A stretch of 48,398 nucleotides of DNA, taken from NCBI GenBank assembly GCA_046706185.1, contig JBJKPR010000028.1:1-48398 (forward strand), read 5' to 3'. A program made the translations under genes and the position numbers. Shown here in pieces: positions 17,247-25,392 of this stretch. The stretch is from JAJZXY01 sp046706185. GTDB lineage: Archaea; Thermoplasmatota; Thermoplasmata; Sysuiplasmatales; Sysuiplasmataceae. The notes beneath the pieces were generated by a model. The model made no database searches and had not been told where the DNA came from. It saw nothing but the letters and a program-made list of their open reading frames with translations. Position 1 is the first letter of the stretch; every line of letters begins with the position of its first letter.

Positions 17247-18188
17247 CTATGCCTGGAGTCCGAATTCTGTCAGCAGGAAAGCAGCGTACAGGGCAACGAA
17301 CACAGCTCCCTCTGCTTTCCCAAGGCGCCGCTCGGTGTCAAAGAAGTACCACAGCAGCATGTTCGCCAGCAGCAGGAAGAGAACAAGGCCTGAATATGAT
17401 ATCATCTGAAACGGTGCCGGAGAGAGAATTCCGGTGAAGCCCAATATCAGTGTGAGATTGGTCATACTGCTTCCAACGGCATCTCCGAGGGCAAGCTTCA
17501 AGTTGCCCCTTCTCACTGCCGTTATGTCAATTGCCAGCTCGGGGAGAGAAGTCCCCAGTGCCACTATTGTTGCGCCTATGTAAGTTTCGGATACGTTTAT
17601 TTCGGATGCTATCCTGACTGAGAACTGGACTGCAATATCCGAGGAGGCGATGAGTGCAATCATTCCAACGGCAAAGAAAATGAGAGAAACATGGAATTTC
17701 CTCCTGCTGACACGCTGCTTGATCTCAAGGCTGATTTCGTGCCTGAAAAGGTAGTAAGAGTAACCTGCGAATATGAAAAACAGGAGAATGCCCTGGATGA
17801 GTCCGAGTGTTCCGAGCAGGAGGAGAGCCACGGAAATGACGGACGTCATGAAAAGGAGCCTGATGAATTCCTTTGCGTCCTCCCTTTTGATGGAAAAGCC
17901 GGTTATTATTGCCATCAGCCCTATGACGAGAAGCACATCGGCAATATTGGAGCCGAAGACATTTCCTACGGATATTGCGCCCTCGCCCGCAGGGGCGGAT
18001 ATGACAGCGATTGCGAGCTCAGGAAGAGATGTTGAAATCGAGAGAAGGATGAAACCTGTCGCCATCTCGCCTATCTTCAGAAACTCGGCTATTCTCAACA
18101 CGTTCTCAACTACAAAGTTGGAGGAAAGGGCCAGAACAACAAGGGCTGCGGTCAGTATAAGAGAGTCAATGAAAATGCCAAAGGGCAT
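17247..18188 (-). CDS. Cation/Ca2+ antiporter (CaCA family)
   Basis: 313-residue sodium/calcium-type exchanger that probably exports Ca2+ in exchange for Na+ or H+. It has the two inverted alpha repeats: FILLSISTSLPELAIAVIS with GNVFGSNIADVLLVIG, and IVALGTSLPELAIDITAV with GDAVGSSMTNLTLILG. Each contains the ion-binding Ser/Thr-Ser-Leu-Pro-Glu and Gly-Ser-x-Asx/Thr elements known from the Methanocaldococcus NCX structure. There are ten predicted helices. With the Ca2+-ATPase at 8-10.8 kb, this locus carries two Ca2+ exit routes. Confidence 0.9.
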   Translation of the reverse strand: MPFGIFIDSLILTAALVVLALSSNFVVENVLRIAEFLKIGEMATGFILLSISTSLPELAIAVISAPAGEGAISVGNVFGSNIADVLLVIGLMAIITGFSIKREDAKEFIRLLFMTSVISVALLLLGTLGLIQGILLFFIFAGYSYYLFRHEISLEIKQRVSRRKFHVSLIFFAVGMIALIASSDIAVQFSVRIASEINVSETYIGATIVALGTSLPELAIDITAVRRGNLKLALGDAVGSSMTNLTLILGFTGILSPAPFQMISYSGLVLFLLLANMLLWYFFDTERRLGKAEGAVFVALYAAFLLTEFGLQA

Positions 18189-18416
18189 TCATCCACCACC
18201 CGCGGCAAATGATGTAACCTGGATGGTCAGCAGCTTGTTGGTGCCTGGACATGATGTGGACGAACATTTCGTCTGCTGAATTGCAAAGGCCGTTGTCTCC
18301 ATCGATGAGAAGATCGCACGATGCCTGTTTCAACATTCCGTCAATACAGTATCCTGGTCAACACGGTGCAAGGAGAGGATTACGGGAACTTGCAGCGAAA
18401 ACTGACAGAGAATGGG

Positions 18417-19334
18417 TCATGACCTGGAATGCCTGAATATCCTCTTTCCCATTAGCGACTCGAGGAGAGCAACAGCAGTTTCGGCCGTGTGGTTGGCTGT
18501 GTCCAGTATCGGATTTACCTCCACAAGCTCAGCTGATGACACATTGCCTGCATCGTGCAGATCCTCCATGATAAGATGTGCCTCCCTGTATGTCAGCCCG
18601 CCTGGAACGGGCGTACCGGTGCCGGGTGCTTCACGGGGGTCCAGAACATCGATGTCGAAGCTGACATGAATGTTCCTCACACCTCTTCCCGCGATCTGCA
18701 GTGCCTCGTCCACCACATGCCCAATGCCCAGTTCATCCACTTCCTTCATCGTAAAGACAGTTATGCCGGACGCTGCAAGGAGTTCCTGCTCCCCGTCATC
18801 TATGCTCCTGCATCCGATTATGACCGTGTTCTGTTCTATCGCCTTAGGGCATATCTTCCTGAAGCGGGCGAGTTTGGGAACACCATATCCGAGTATTGCG
18901 CTGAGTGCCATTCCGTGAACGTTACCCGAGGGCGTGGTTTGATCGGTGTTGAAATCAGCATGCGCGTCTATCCAGATTATTCCCCTGTCTGTTCCGTGAA
19001 CTGCGAGTCCTGCCAGCGTCCCGATTGACACGGTCTGGTCGCCTCCCAGAACAAGTGGAAACATGCGCTTTGCTGCGCACTCTGATACCCTGTCCGCAAT
19101 GAAGCCGCACACCTTCAGCACCTCGTCAAGATAGCGCAGCTTCTCATTGCCCGGTCTTGCGGTGGATCTGTCCGGCCCCTGTATGTTTCCGAAATCTGTC
19201 ACACTGTGCCCAAGCGAGGACAGCCTTTCTATCACATGTGCAATGCGCATCGCGCTGGGACCCATGTCCACGCCACGCCTTTTCTGCCCCAGATCCATGG
19301 GCACCCCGATAACTCCGATTCTCAACGGATGCAC
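18417..19334 (-). CDS. Arginase (ureohydrolase family) with altered metal ligand
   Basis: 305-residue ureohydrolase, closest in layout to arginase (arginine to ornithine + urea). The N-terminus IGVIGVPMDLGQKRRGVDMG is arginase-like, as are WIDAHADFNT (metal ligands at about D123, H125, D127), SGNVHGM (about 137-143, with His140), and SFDIDVLDP (D227, D229). The usual GGDHS motif reads GGDQT, so the first Mn ligand histidine is Gln100. The reading was checked against the bases (CAG). This could alter metal affinity, shift substrate, or mark a subfamily. Agmatinase or another guanidino substrate cannot be excluded. Confidence 0.82.
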   Translation of the reverse strand: MHPLRIGVIGVPMDLGQKRRGVDMGPSAMRIAHVIERLSSLGHSVTDFGNIQGPDRSTARPGNEKLRYLDEVLKVCGFIADRVSECAAKRMFPLVLGGDQTVSIGTLAGLAVHGTDRGIIWIDAHADFNTDQTTPSGNVHGMALSAILGYGVPKLARFRKICPKAIEQNTVIIGCRSIDDGEQELLAASGITVFTMKEVDELGIGHVVDEALQIAGRGVRNIHVSFDIDVLDPREAPGTGTPVPGGLTYREAHLIMEDLHDAGNVSSAELVEVNPILDTANHTAETAVALLESLMGKRIFRHSRS

Positions 19335-19395
19335 CCCGCAAACTGTCTATTAGCACACGGATGTGTGAAACAGGAGGTGAAACGCATAGACTTCA

Positions 19396-20451
19396 TCAGA
19401 GCACTATCTTTCCATTCTCCACTATTTTCAGTTCCCCAGCCGAGACAGATGGCTTTTTCAGCAGGGCATAAGCAGAGGGGCCTATCCAGATTGTCACCGC
19501 ACCAGACACGGCAGTATCCCTACCGTAGCCTGGCTTGAGCAGTGGGTTGAGTCCGATGCCGAGGTATCTTGGCGTGCCGTTGCCTCCCTTCCTGACGTAT
19601 CTGTCGAACCTGCCGCGGAAGTCTTCATCCCACTTGTCTGCAGAGTAGGAGACTATTCTGCCGTCTGAGAACTCAACATCGCCTCCAGGCATCTTCCTTC
19701 CTTCAAAGGAGACAGAGGCGCAGCTTATGCTCCCTTCGGCTGTCTTGCCTATCTCCTTCGAGTAGAAGCCGCCCGGAAGGCTTGACATGTTGTTCTTCAT
19801 CTTCACGTCCATGTCGTCTGTCCTTCCGTCATCAACATCCCCCTCCTTACCCGCCCTGGTTTTGAACACTGACCCTCCGCTGAGAAAAGTGAGCCTGCCG
19901 CCGGTCCTGATCGCCCGTGATATAGACCCTCCTGTCCTTCCCAGTACGCGGGGGTCTGCAAGGGATGCTTTGAGAAGGTGGTTCACAACATCAACCCTGT
20001 TCCTCCCAAGGGCCGCGGCTGCGCGATCTGAGTTGAAGTATCCGGCGTACAAACGAACGCCACGCAGACCTGCCTCGGACGCGACCCTGTACCATTCCAA
20101 ATTGTAAGAGGTGGCGGCTCTGAGCTTTGATTGTTCCACCCTTGTGCCTGAGTATGACAGTTCGGGACCTGGTATGAAAACATAGCCGTCGGTTTTCCTG
20201 AGCATTGCCGCCTCGTGCTTGCCGAGGGAGAGTTTCCTTCCGCTCGGCAATCTGCTGGCAAATTCAACGAAGGATTCGCTTTCGTTGAAGAGGGTGATCA
20301 CAGAATGACCTCGCAGCCTGCCTTCAAGCTCCACAGCGCTCGCGATATCTTCATTGCAGTCCCATGTCTCCACCACCACTGCAGACCCCTTCTTCAATGG
20401 AAGAGACCTGGAGAAGATGTGTTTTGCAACCTGTTCAGAAAGGTCTTTCAA
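19396..20451 (-). CDS. Protein with M29 aminopeptidase-like features, uncertain function
   Basis: 351 aa. The middle and C-terminal parts recall the M29 (aminopeptidase T/AmpS) family: MPGGDVEFSDGRIVSY (about 249-264) resembles the Pro-x-Gly-Glu motif region, and RYLGIGLNPLLKPGY (about 298-312) resembles the Gly-x-Gly-x-Asn-Pro segment. The glutamate and histidine ligands expected for two zinc ions are not obvious: Asp replaces Glu in PGGD, and the usual His-x-Ala segment appears as TIWIGPSAYALL. It may be a diverged, inactive or different-substrate relative. It is a single gene, 61 bp from the arginase gene in the same orientation. Confidence is for the gene, less for the family. Confidence 0.5.
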   Translation of the reverse strand: MKDLSEQVAKHIFSRSLPLKKGSAVVVETWDCNEDIASAVELEGRLRGHSVITLFNESESFVEFASRLPSGRKLSLGKHEAAMLRKTDGYVFIPGPELSYSGTRVEQSKLRAATSYNLEWYRVASEAGLRGVRLYAGYFNSDRAAAALGRNRVDVVNHLLKASLADPRVLGRTGGSISRAIRTGGRLTFLSGGSVFKTRAGKEGDVDDGRTDDMDVKMKNNMSSLPGGFYSKEIGKTAEGSISCASVSFEGRKMPGGDVEFSDGRIVSYSADKWDEDFRGRFDRYVRKGGNGTPRYLGIGLNPLLKPGYGRDTAVSGAVTIWIGPSAYALLKKPSVSAGELKIVENGKIVL

Positions 20452-20576
20452 TTAACATACTCCCCTTGACACGCTCTTGCATATCATGATTGTGTTATTG
20501 AGTTTTCCGGATTGCCAGCAGGTAAGGTATAATGACAAATAGGCCCAATGGTGAGTTCGGATCGGGCCATTCCTCG

Positions 20577-21440
20577 TCACTTACTGAAATTCCTGTTGAC
20601 GATCACTATACCTGCGGAAACGAGCACAGTGCCTGTGATCTGGTAGATGCTCGGTACCGAGAGCGACAGTATTGACTGATACAGGGTTGTGAGTGCTGGC
20701 ACCATGAAGAGATATGAGGAGAAGACCGACGCCTGCATTCGCGTTAATGCCCTGAAGTATATCACATATGAAACTCCCGACCCGAGTATGGCAATATAGG
20801 CGAAGTCTATCCAGAAAGCAGGCACAGGGGAGAAACGAACTGTTTCAAGCGACAGGAAAGGAAGGATGAAGATTGCGCCAAGAAGATTTTGCGACCCGGG
20901 GACGACATAGTGGCTCAACGTGTGCTTCCAGCTCTTGTAAATCAGTATTGAAGCGACCCATGAAAGTGATGCGACAAGTTCAAGCGCATCGCCTATTGCG
21001 AGCCCGGATCCTTCAAGATCAGGCAGGAAAATGGTACCGACACCTATGAAGGCCGCTATTACACCCGCGACCTTGAGCGCCGTGAGCCGTTCGCCTATTA
21101 GAGGAGAGAGGGCAACGACTATCACAGGCTGCGTATAGACGAGCGTGGCAGCGACGGATGAATTAACTGTCTGAAGGCCAACATTCAGCGTTATGTAGAA
21201 TATGGACACCTGGAAAAGTCCCATAAGTGACAGGAAGCCTATATCGCGTCTGCTCAGCCTGCGCACTTCAGACCTGCCGATGAGAAGCAGAAAGAGGCCC
21301 GCGCCAACAGATCTGAAAAGCGCAAAAAGTATCGGGCTTGAGTATACGATACTGTCCTTGATCACGAAGTAATTTCCGGCCCATATCGAACACATGACAA
21401 ATATGAGAATGAAATTGAGAAGACCCGATAACCTTGCCAC
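20577..21440 (-). CDS. EamA/DMT-family exporter
   Basis: 287 aa, ten predicted helices in two homologous EamA halves (about 8-137 and 149-284), characteristic of drug/metabolite exporters. The first half starts FILIFVMCSIWAGNYFVIK and carries the VYTQPVIVVALSPLIGERLT segment; the second has VPALTTLYQSILSL. The substrate cannot be read from sequence; amino acids or metabolites are typical. The start is GTG, with a minus-strand ATTAATATC element about 25 bp upstream, consistent with a leaderless gene. Confidence 0.85.
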   Translation of the reverse strand: MARLSGLLNFILIFVMCSIWAGNYFVIKDSIVYSSPILFALFRSVGAGLFLLLIGRSEVRRLSRRDIGFLSLMGLFQVSIFYITLNVGLQTVNSSVAATLVYTQPVIVVALSPLIGERLTALKVAGVIAAFIGVGTIFLPDLEGSGLAIGDALELVASLSWVASILIYKSWKHTLSHYVVPGSQNLLGAIFILPFLSLETVRFSPVPAFWIDFAYIAILGSGVSYVIYFRALTRMQASVFSSYLFMVPALTTLYQSILSLSVPSIYQITGTVLVSAGIVIVNRNFSK

Positions 21441-21502
21441 GGCAGCTTCCTAAGGCCATCAGGATATTAATGTGATGGCAGGCTGAACAGACATCCGTGC
21501 CG

Positions 21503-22138
21503 TCACTTGGGCGTTGCCTGCGACTCAAGACGCCCCATTTCTTCCCTTGCGACAATCAGGAGAATTCCGGGAACAACACCGTCAAATATGATTGCAACGA
21601 CGCCGAGCGCAAGAGAGTTTCTATCAAGAGCAGACTTCACATCGCCGCTGTCGAGCAATTCCCTTACGTTGTTGATCTCGACAGTGAGGTATATGTCTAT
21701 TATGCCGAATGCAAGCAGGAAGATACCCAGTATTATCCGTCCAACTCCACCGAGTATGGTAGCGTACAGGTCGAATATCCCGCCCACGAGGTTCACGACG
21801 CCGTTTGCCACAAAGATGATGACGACTATTACGGAAACGATGAGCGCAGCAAGCATCAGCATGTTTGCCGTTCCCCTCGAGGGAGGTACGTAAGGCGGAA
21901 ATGTGAAAGGACGGAACTTCTCGCTATAACCGGCCACGGTACCTGTAGAGGCATCAACAGATACAGTGTAATATTTCCTGTATCCTCCGATCATGAACTG
22001 CACATCTACTACCCAGACAGCGACTTCCTTCCTTACCGCTTCAAAATTCACATTTTCTCCAGGAGTGCCGAACTTCTTCTGTATCCAGTCTCTGACGGAG
22101 GATTCAGCAGATTCAGCATCGTTCACGGTCAAAGTCAC
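21503..22138 (-). CDS. Membrane protein with PepSY-like N-terminal domain
   Basis: About 211 aa using GTG 22138. Residues 1-80 form a soluble alpha/beta domain with a PepSY-like pattern (helix, then VWVVDVQFMIGG, then YTVSVDASTGTVAGY). Four hydrophobic helices follow. The TTG at 22183 would add 15 residues that overlap the probable TATA element CATATATCAA (22165-22174, read on the minus strand), which places the start of transcription at about 22140. I therefore prefer the leaderless GTG. Function unknown; PepSY domains are linked to protease inhibition or metal-related redox proteins. Confidence 0.6.
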   Translation of the reverse strand: MTLTVNDAESAESSVRDWIQKKFGTPGENVNFEAVRKEVAVWVVDVQFMIGGYRKYYTVSVDASTGTVAGYSEKFRPFTFPPYVPPSRGTANMLMLAALIVSVIVVIIFVANGVVNLVGGIFDLYATILGGVGRIILGIFLLAFGIIDIYLTVEINNVRELLDSGDVKSALDRNSLALGVVAIIFDGVVPGILLIVAREEMGRLESQATPK

Positions 22139-22227
22139 ACCTTCTTGATGTCGATCAGCATGACCATATATCAATTGTCCCAATGTAACGTAACTATTTC
22201 TGGCACGGCTGAATTTCGCGCATCATT

Positions 22228-22836
22228 CTAGAAGACTTTGTTCATCTTCCCACCTTCGAGAACATAGTGGTGGTTTGCCACGCTGCTCTCATCCACATCC
22301 TGTGAAACATAGACAATGTCAAAATGTCTCTCCGATGATATCGACTTAAGCTCCAAAAGAATCTCCTTTTTTTCGCTCAGGTTGGAGACAGCCTCGTCTA
22401 TGAGGAGTACTTCCGGCGAGGCGAGGATCGCGGTGGCAATTGCCACCCTGATTCTCTGACCGAGGCTTAGCTGCCCGACTTTGCCAGAGTAATCGATCGC
22501 AAGCTTTTCCCTGACGTTGCGCGACGATATCTCATCCCTACTTCCGTGCACCGCCCACATAATGTGGCTGTCAACGTCGAGATGTGGAAAATAGGTTGAC
22601 TGGTTAACAAACGCTATTCGTCTTTCCCTGACGGGTTTCCCAGTGACTTCCTTGCCGTTGATCAGCAAATGGCCGGAATCAAATGGCTGCTGCCCCGTAA
22701 GGCAGAGAAGATACGTGGACTTTCCAGCCCCATTTCTTCCAGTCAGCAGTATGAAGCCCGAATCGTTCATATCGGCGTCAAGGCTGAAACTGCCGAGTTT
22801 CTTTATGAATTTGGCCTCAATCATACAGACACACAT
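22228..22836 (-). CDS. Molybdate/tungstate ABC transporter ATP-binding protein
   Basis: 202-residue ATPase powering uptake of oxyanions with the adjacent permease and binding protein. Walker A is GRNGAGKST (about 33-41), the signature is LSLGQ, and Walker B is VLLIDEAVSNLSE. It is shorter than usual ModC/WtpC and lacks a C-terminal TOBE domain. The switch (H-loop) histidine, normally in a THD motif, reads SQD (VYVSQDVDESS), confirmed in the bases as CAG. The D-loop is SNLSE instead of SxLD. ATP hydrolysis may be slowed or use a different switch residue. The start may be the internal ATG that begins MIEAKF. Confidence 0.82.
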   Translation of the reverse strand: MCVCMIEAKFIKKLGSFSLDADMNDSGFILLTGRNGAGKSTYLLCLTGQQPFDSGHLLINGKEVTGKPVRERRIAFVNQSTYFPHLDVDSHIMWAVHGSRDEISSRNVREKLAIDYSGKVGQLSLGQRIRVAIATAILASPEVLLIDEAVSNLSEKKEILLELKSISSERHFDIVYVSQDVDESSVANHHYVLEGGKMNKVF

Positions 22837-22839
22837 CGA

Positions 22840-23640
22840 TCATGCATGCACAGTCTTTTCCCTGCGCCTTATTAGCCTTACCGCAACCATGATCAGCAGG
22901 CTGAACATGATCATGAATGATGCTGCGGAAACAGCCACAGCTGGACCGTACGTTCCGAAGTACTCGAATACAAGGACTGAGGCGGGCTCCACGCCGCTGA
23001 AAGGGGGCTGGAGCACATAATATGCTATGACTGCAATGGAGCCGAATTCGCTCATCGCACGCCCCATTGAAGTAAGGGAGGCCGATAGAAGTTCTCGCGC
23101 CGAGGAAGGAATGACAACGGAGAAGAGTATCCTCATCCTGCTCGCACCCAGACTTGCCGCGAACAGTTCACTGTCCCTGCCCATGGAAGAAAAAAGAGAC
23201 TGTGCCGCCCTTATGTATATCGGAGCGGAAACAATCACAAGAGCAGCAACAAGCCCCTGTATTGAATAGAAGAAGTTGATACCGATCGACTGCAGAAATG
23301 CCCCGAACGGTGTTATCCTGCTGTCGATGAGGAAAAGAGAAATCCCGATTACAGGATGTGGAATTGACGCCGGCAGGTCTGCAGCAGTTTCCAGCAGATC
23401 GTTTCGCCTCCTCGAAAGCTGAAATGCGGCAGGGGTGAACAGAATGAATACTACGATGGTTGCGGCAGAAGATGCGAACAGTGTCAGCATAATCGACTGG
23501 ACAACAGTCGTGCTGAACCCCAGCGGGTTCCTGTACACTGCAAGCCCGTAATAAAGCAGGAGCAGTGTTGGAATGGAGAGCAGGGCCAGGGAGACAAACG
23601 ACCAGACGCTTATCGCGTCGAAGTCAGACCTCGCCGGCAA
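22840..23640 (-). CDS. Molybdate/tungstate ABC transporter permease
   Basis: 266-residue BPD-type permease with about six helices. The cytosolic EAA loop that contacts the ATPase is ELFAASLGASRMRILFSVVIPSS (about 178-200), with Ala-Ala-x3-Gly. It follows the binding-protein gene by 86 bp and its stop is only 3 bp before the ATPase gene start. The pairing with a WtpA/ModA-like protein and a Tfx regulator points to molybdate or tungstate; sulfate is a less likely alternative. Confidence 0.85.
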   Translation of the reverse strand: MPARSDFDAISVWSFVSLALLSIPTLLLLYYGLAVYRNPLGFSTTVVQSIMLTLFASSAATIVVFILFTPAAFQLSRRRNDLLETAADLPASIPHPVIGISLFLIDSRITPFGAFLQSIGINFFYSIQGLVAALVIVSAPIYIRAAQSLFSSMGRDSELFAASLGASRMRILFSVVIPSSARELLSASLTSMGRAMSEFGSIAVIAYYVLQPPFSGVEPASVLVFEYFGTYGPAVAVSAASFMIMFSLLIMVAVRLIRRREKTVHA

Positions 23641-23674
23641 ACGGATGCCAAGTCACCTCCTGCAGTCGGCATGG

Positions 23675-23716
23675 CCCGCGAGGGCGGGTTCCGCTCTACA
23701 GCTGCTCCCCGCGGAG
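23675..23716. repeat. Two GC-rich hairpins between binding protein and permease genes
   Basis: CCCGC (23675-23679), loop GAGG, GCGGG (23684-23688), and CTCC (23705-23708), loop CCGC, GGAG (23713-23716). They lie in the 86-bp gap of the transporter operon. Such structures often mark RNA processing that sets more binding protein than permease. They are not followed by a T-run on the minus strand. Confidence 0.4.
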
Positions 23717-23726
23717 GGGGAAGGCA

Positions 23727-24761
23727 TCACAGGGGTCCCCCACTGATGACGCGTCCCTGACCGATCAGTGCTGACAGCGCCGGCGGTTCTGCGCCGGATG
23801 AAAACACAATTGAGGGCTGCAGGGGTGTTAATCCGAACCCTGAAAGCATTTGTGTGTTGTTTACAACGAACCCCAGGAAACTGTATGATTCCGATTGAAG
23901 CGTGGTGTTTGCCAGGACTGTAACATACAGGTATATAGGAGAGCCGCTGACGTTGCCAGTCGGGAGGGGATAGGTGAACCTGCCGTAGAAGGACGAGAGG
24001 CTGGCGTTCCCCTGGTTTACACCGGGAGGAAGGGAGATGTAATCGAGCCCGTGTGAAACGGCAGCAGACTTGTAGATGAACAGGAACTGTATATTCCCCG
24101 TTTCCAGAGGGGTCACCAGGGTTGCCGCATTCGTGGAACTCACTGTTGCATTGTTGATCTCAGCCATGTTGGTAAAATAACTGGTATTGCCGCCTGCATA
24201 CAGGTATCCGGCAATTTCGAGTGCGAGCCATCCCCTCAGGCCTGCAGGATCATCAACAGGGTTGGCTATTCCCACTTTCACATTGCCTGAAGTCAGATTG
24301 CTGAAGGCAGAGAAGTATTCCGATGTATTGTTTGAGGACAATGCAAGTCCGAATTCGTTCACTGTTGCTTTGGCCTGAGCAGACAGGAGTGTGTGGTTGT
24401 AGGCAATTACAAGCTGATCCGCAGCAAACGCGACTGCCCATCCGCTGTACCTGCCCAGAAGGTACTGGCGCGTAAGAGCACTCTGAGCAACTGAGATGAA
24501 GATGTCAGCCGGGGCTCCCTGTGCTATCGCTCTTGCGTCTGCAAATGATCCGCCGCCAATTGCAGGTGCCACGGGAAACCCTGTGGAATTGTGGAAGGAG
24601 GCGAGCAAAGCGCTGCTTTCCTGAACATATGCGTCTGCCGAATATGTGATTAGTGACTGTTTCCCATTCCCCGCACCTTCGAACACAAGCACGCCATATG
24701 AGGCGGCTGCAAGTATGCAGACAACTGATATTACGCCGACAACAGTTCTCTTGCTGCTCAT
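23727..24761 (-). CDS. wtpA: Molybdate/tungstate-binding lipoprotein-like protein (WtpA/ModA family)
   Basis: 344-residue solute-binding protein. The basic N-terminus and hydrophobic segment (about 7-28) form a signal peptide or membrane anchor. The mature domain has the family pattern: ITYSADAYVQESSALLASFH, then IGGGSFADARAIAQGAPADI (oxyanion-contacting Ser near GGGS), and ANPVDDPAGLRGWLALEIAG, the equivalent of the WtpA Asp-Pro segment. The second half is rich in Asn-x-Ser/Thr, as expected for archaeal surface N-glycosylation. It is the first gene of the operon, reading away from a TATA box shared with the Tfx-like regulator. Confidence 0.85.
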   Translation of the reverse strand: MSSKRTVVGVISVVCILAAASYGVLVFEGAGNGKQSLITYSADAYVQESSALLASFHNSTGFPVAPAIGGGSFADARAIAQGAPADIFISVAQSALTRQYLLGRYSGWAVAFAADQLVIAYNHTLLSAQAKATVNEFGLALSSNNTSEYFSAFSNLTSGNVKVGIANPVDDPAGLRGWLALEIAGYLYAGGNTSYFTNMAEINNATVSSTNAATLVTPLETGNIQFLFIYKSAAVSHGLDYISLPPGVNQGNASLSSFYGRFTYPLPTGNVSGSPIYLYVTVLANTTLQSESYSFLGFVVNNTQMLSGFGLTPLQPSIVFSSGAEPPALSALIGQGRVISGGPL

Positions 24762-24793
24762 GGCCGTTACACGGGACCACCCGATACCTTGCG

Positions 24794-24802
24794 TTTAAAT
24801 AA
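24794..24802. promoter_or_regulatory. Shared bidirectional TATA element
   Basis: TTTAAATAA is nearly palindromic and is the only good TATA box between the two divergent genes. It lies about 23 bp from TTG 24821 (Tfx-like, plus strand) and about 37 bp from ATG 24761 (wtpA, minus strand). Confidence 0.5.
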
Positions 24803-24820
24803 GTGTTTGCATCTTATCAG

Positions 24821-25291
24821 TTGTCAAATGAAAGTGTTTTACAGACGGTGGTAAATTCGGTAAGGAGAACGGAGGAGAGAGGATATCTCACCGAAAGGCA
24901 GCTCGAGATACTCACATTGAGGAAGCAGGGCCTGAACCAGCGGGACACCGCTTTGAGGCTCGGCATAACACGCCAGGACGTTGCCATCCTCGAGAAAAGG
25001 GCACTGCGCAACATTGGGAGGGCTGCAGCAACGCTAGAGATCGCCGTTGAGCTCGGTGTTGTAACCCACCTCTCTCTGCAGGCTGGTATTCACATTCTTG
25101 ATGCTGCCAAGAGAATACTGGAAAGGGCAGACACTGGCGGAATCAGACTTTCTGACAATGCCGTGACAATACTTTCAGGCATCAGATCTGCATCGGGAAG
25201 TGCGATGAGAAACGGCGTACTGGAAGCAGGACTTGAGGCGTATATACTGCCTGACGGCAGGCTCTTCTTCAGGGAGAGAGGCACAAAATGA
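24821..25291 (+). CDS. Tfx-family transcriptional regulator
   Basis: About 156 aa from TTG 24821. Residues about 22-75 contain the Tfx helix-turn-helix: ERGYLTERQLEILTLRKQGL, then TALRLGITRQDVAILEKRAL and RAAATLEIA. Tfx of Methanothermobacter binds the promoter of a molybdenum formylmethanofuran dehydrogenase operon, so a molybdenum/tungsten-responsive role beside this transporter is expected. The C-terminal 80 residues may sense the ligand. A GTG at 24803 would add six residues, but it overlaps the TATA element TTTAAATAA (24794-24802), so the TTG is preferred and the message is nearly leaderless. Confidence 0.85.
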   Translation: MSNESVLQTVVNSVRRTEERGYLTERQLEILTLRKQGLNQRDTALRLGITRQDVAILEKRALRNIGRAAATLEIAVELGVVTHLSLQAGIHILDAAKRILERADTGGIRLSDNAVTILSGIRSASGSAMRNGVLEAGLEAYILPDGRLFFRERGTK

Positions 25292-25392
25292 GTAGCCGGT
25301 TACATGCCGCATTCACGCCTGGATATCAATGATTTTTCCACCGCACGGAGTGGGTTTAAAGATGCGATGTTCTTTATGCCCGAGGATTAGGA

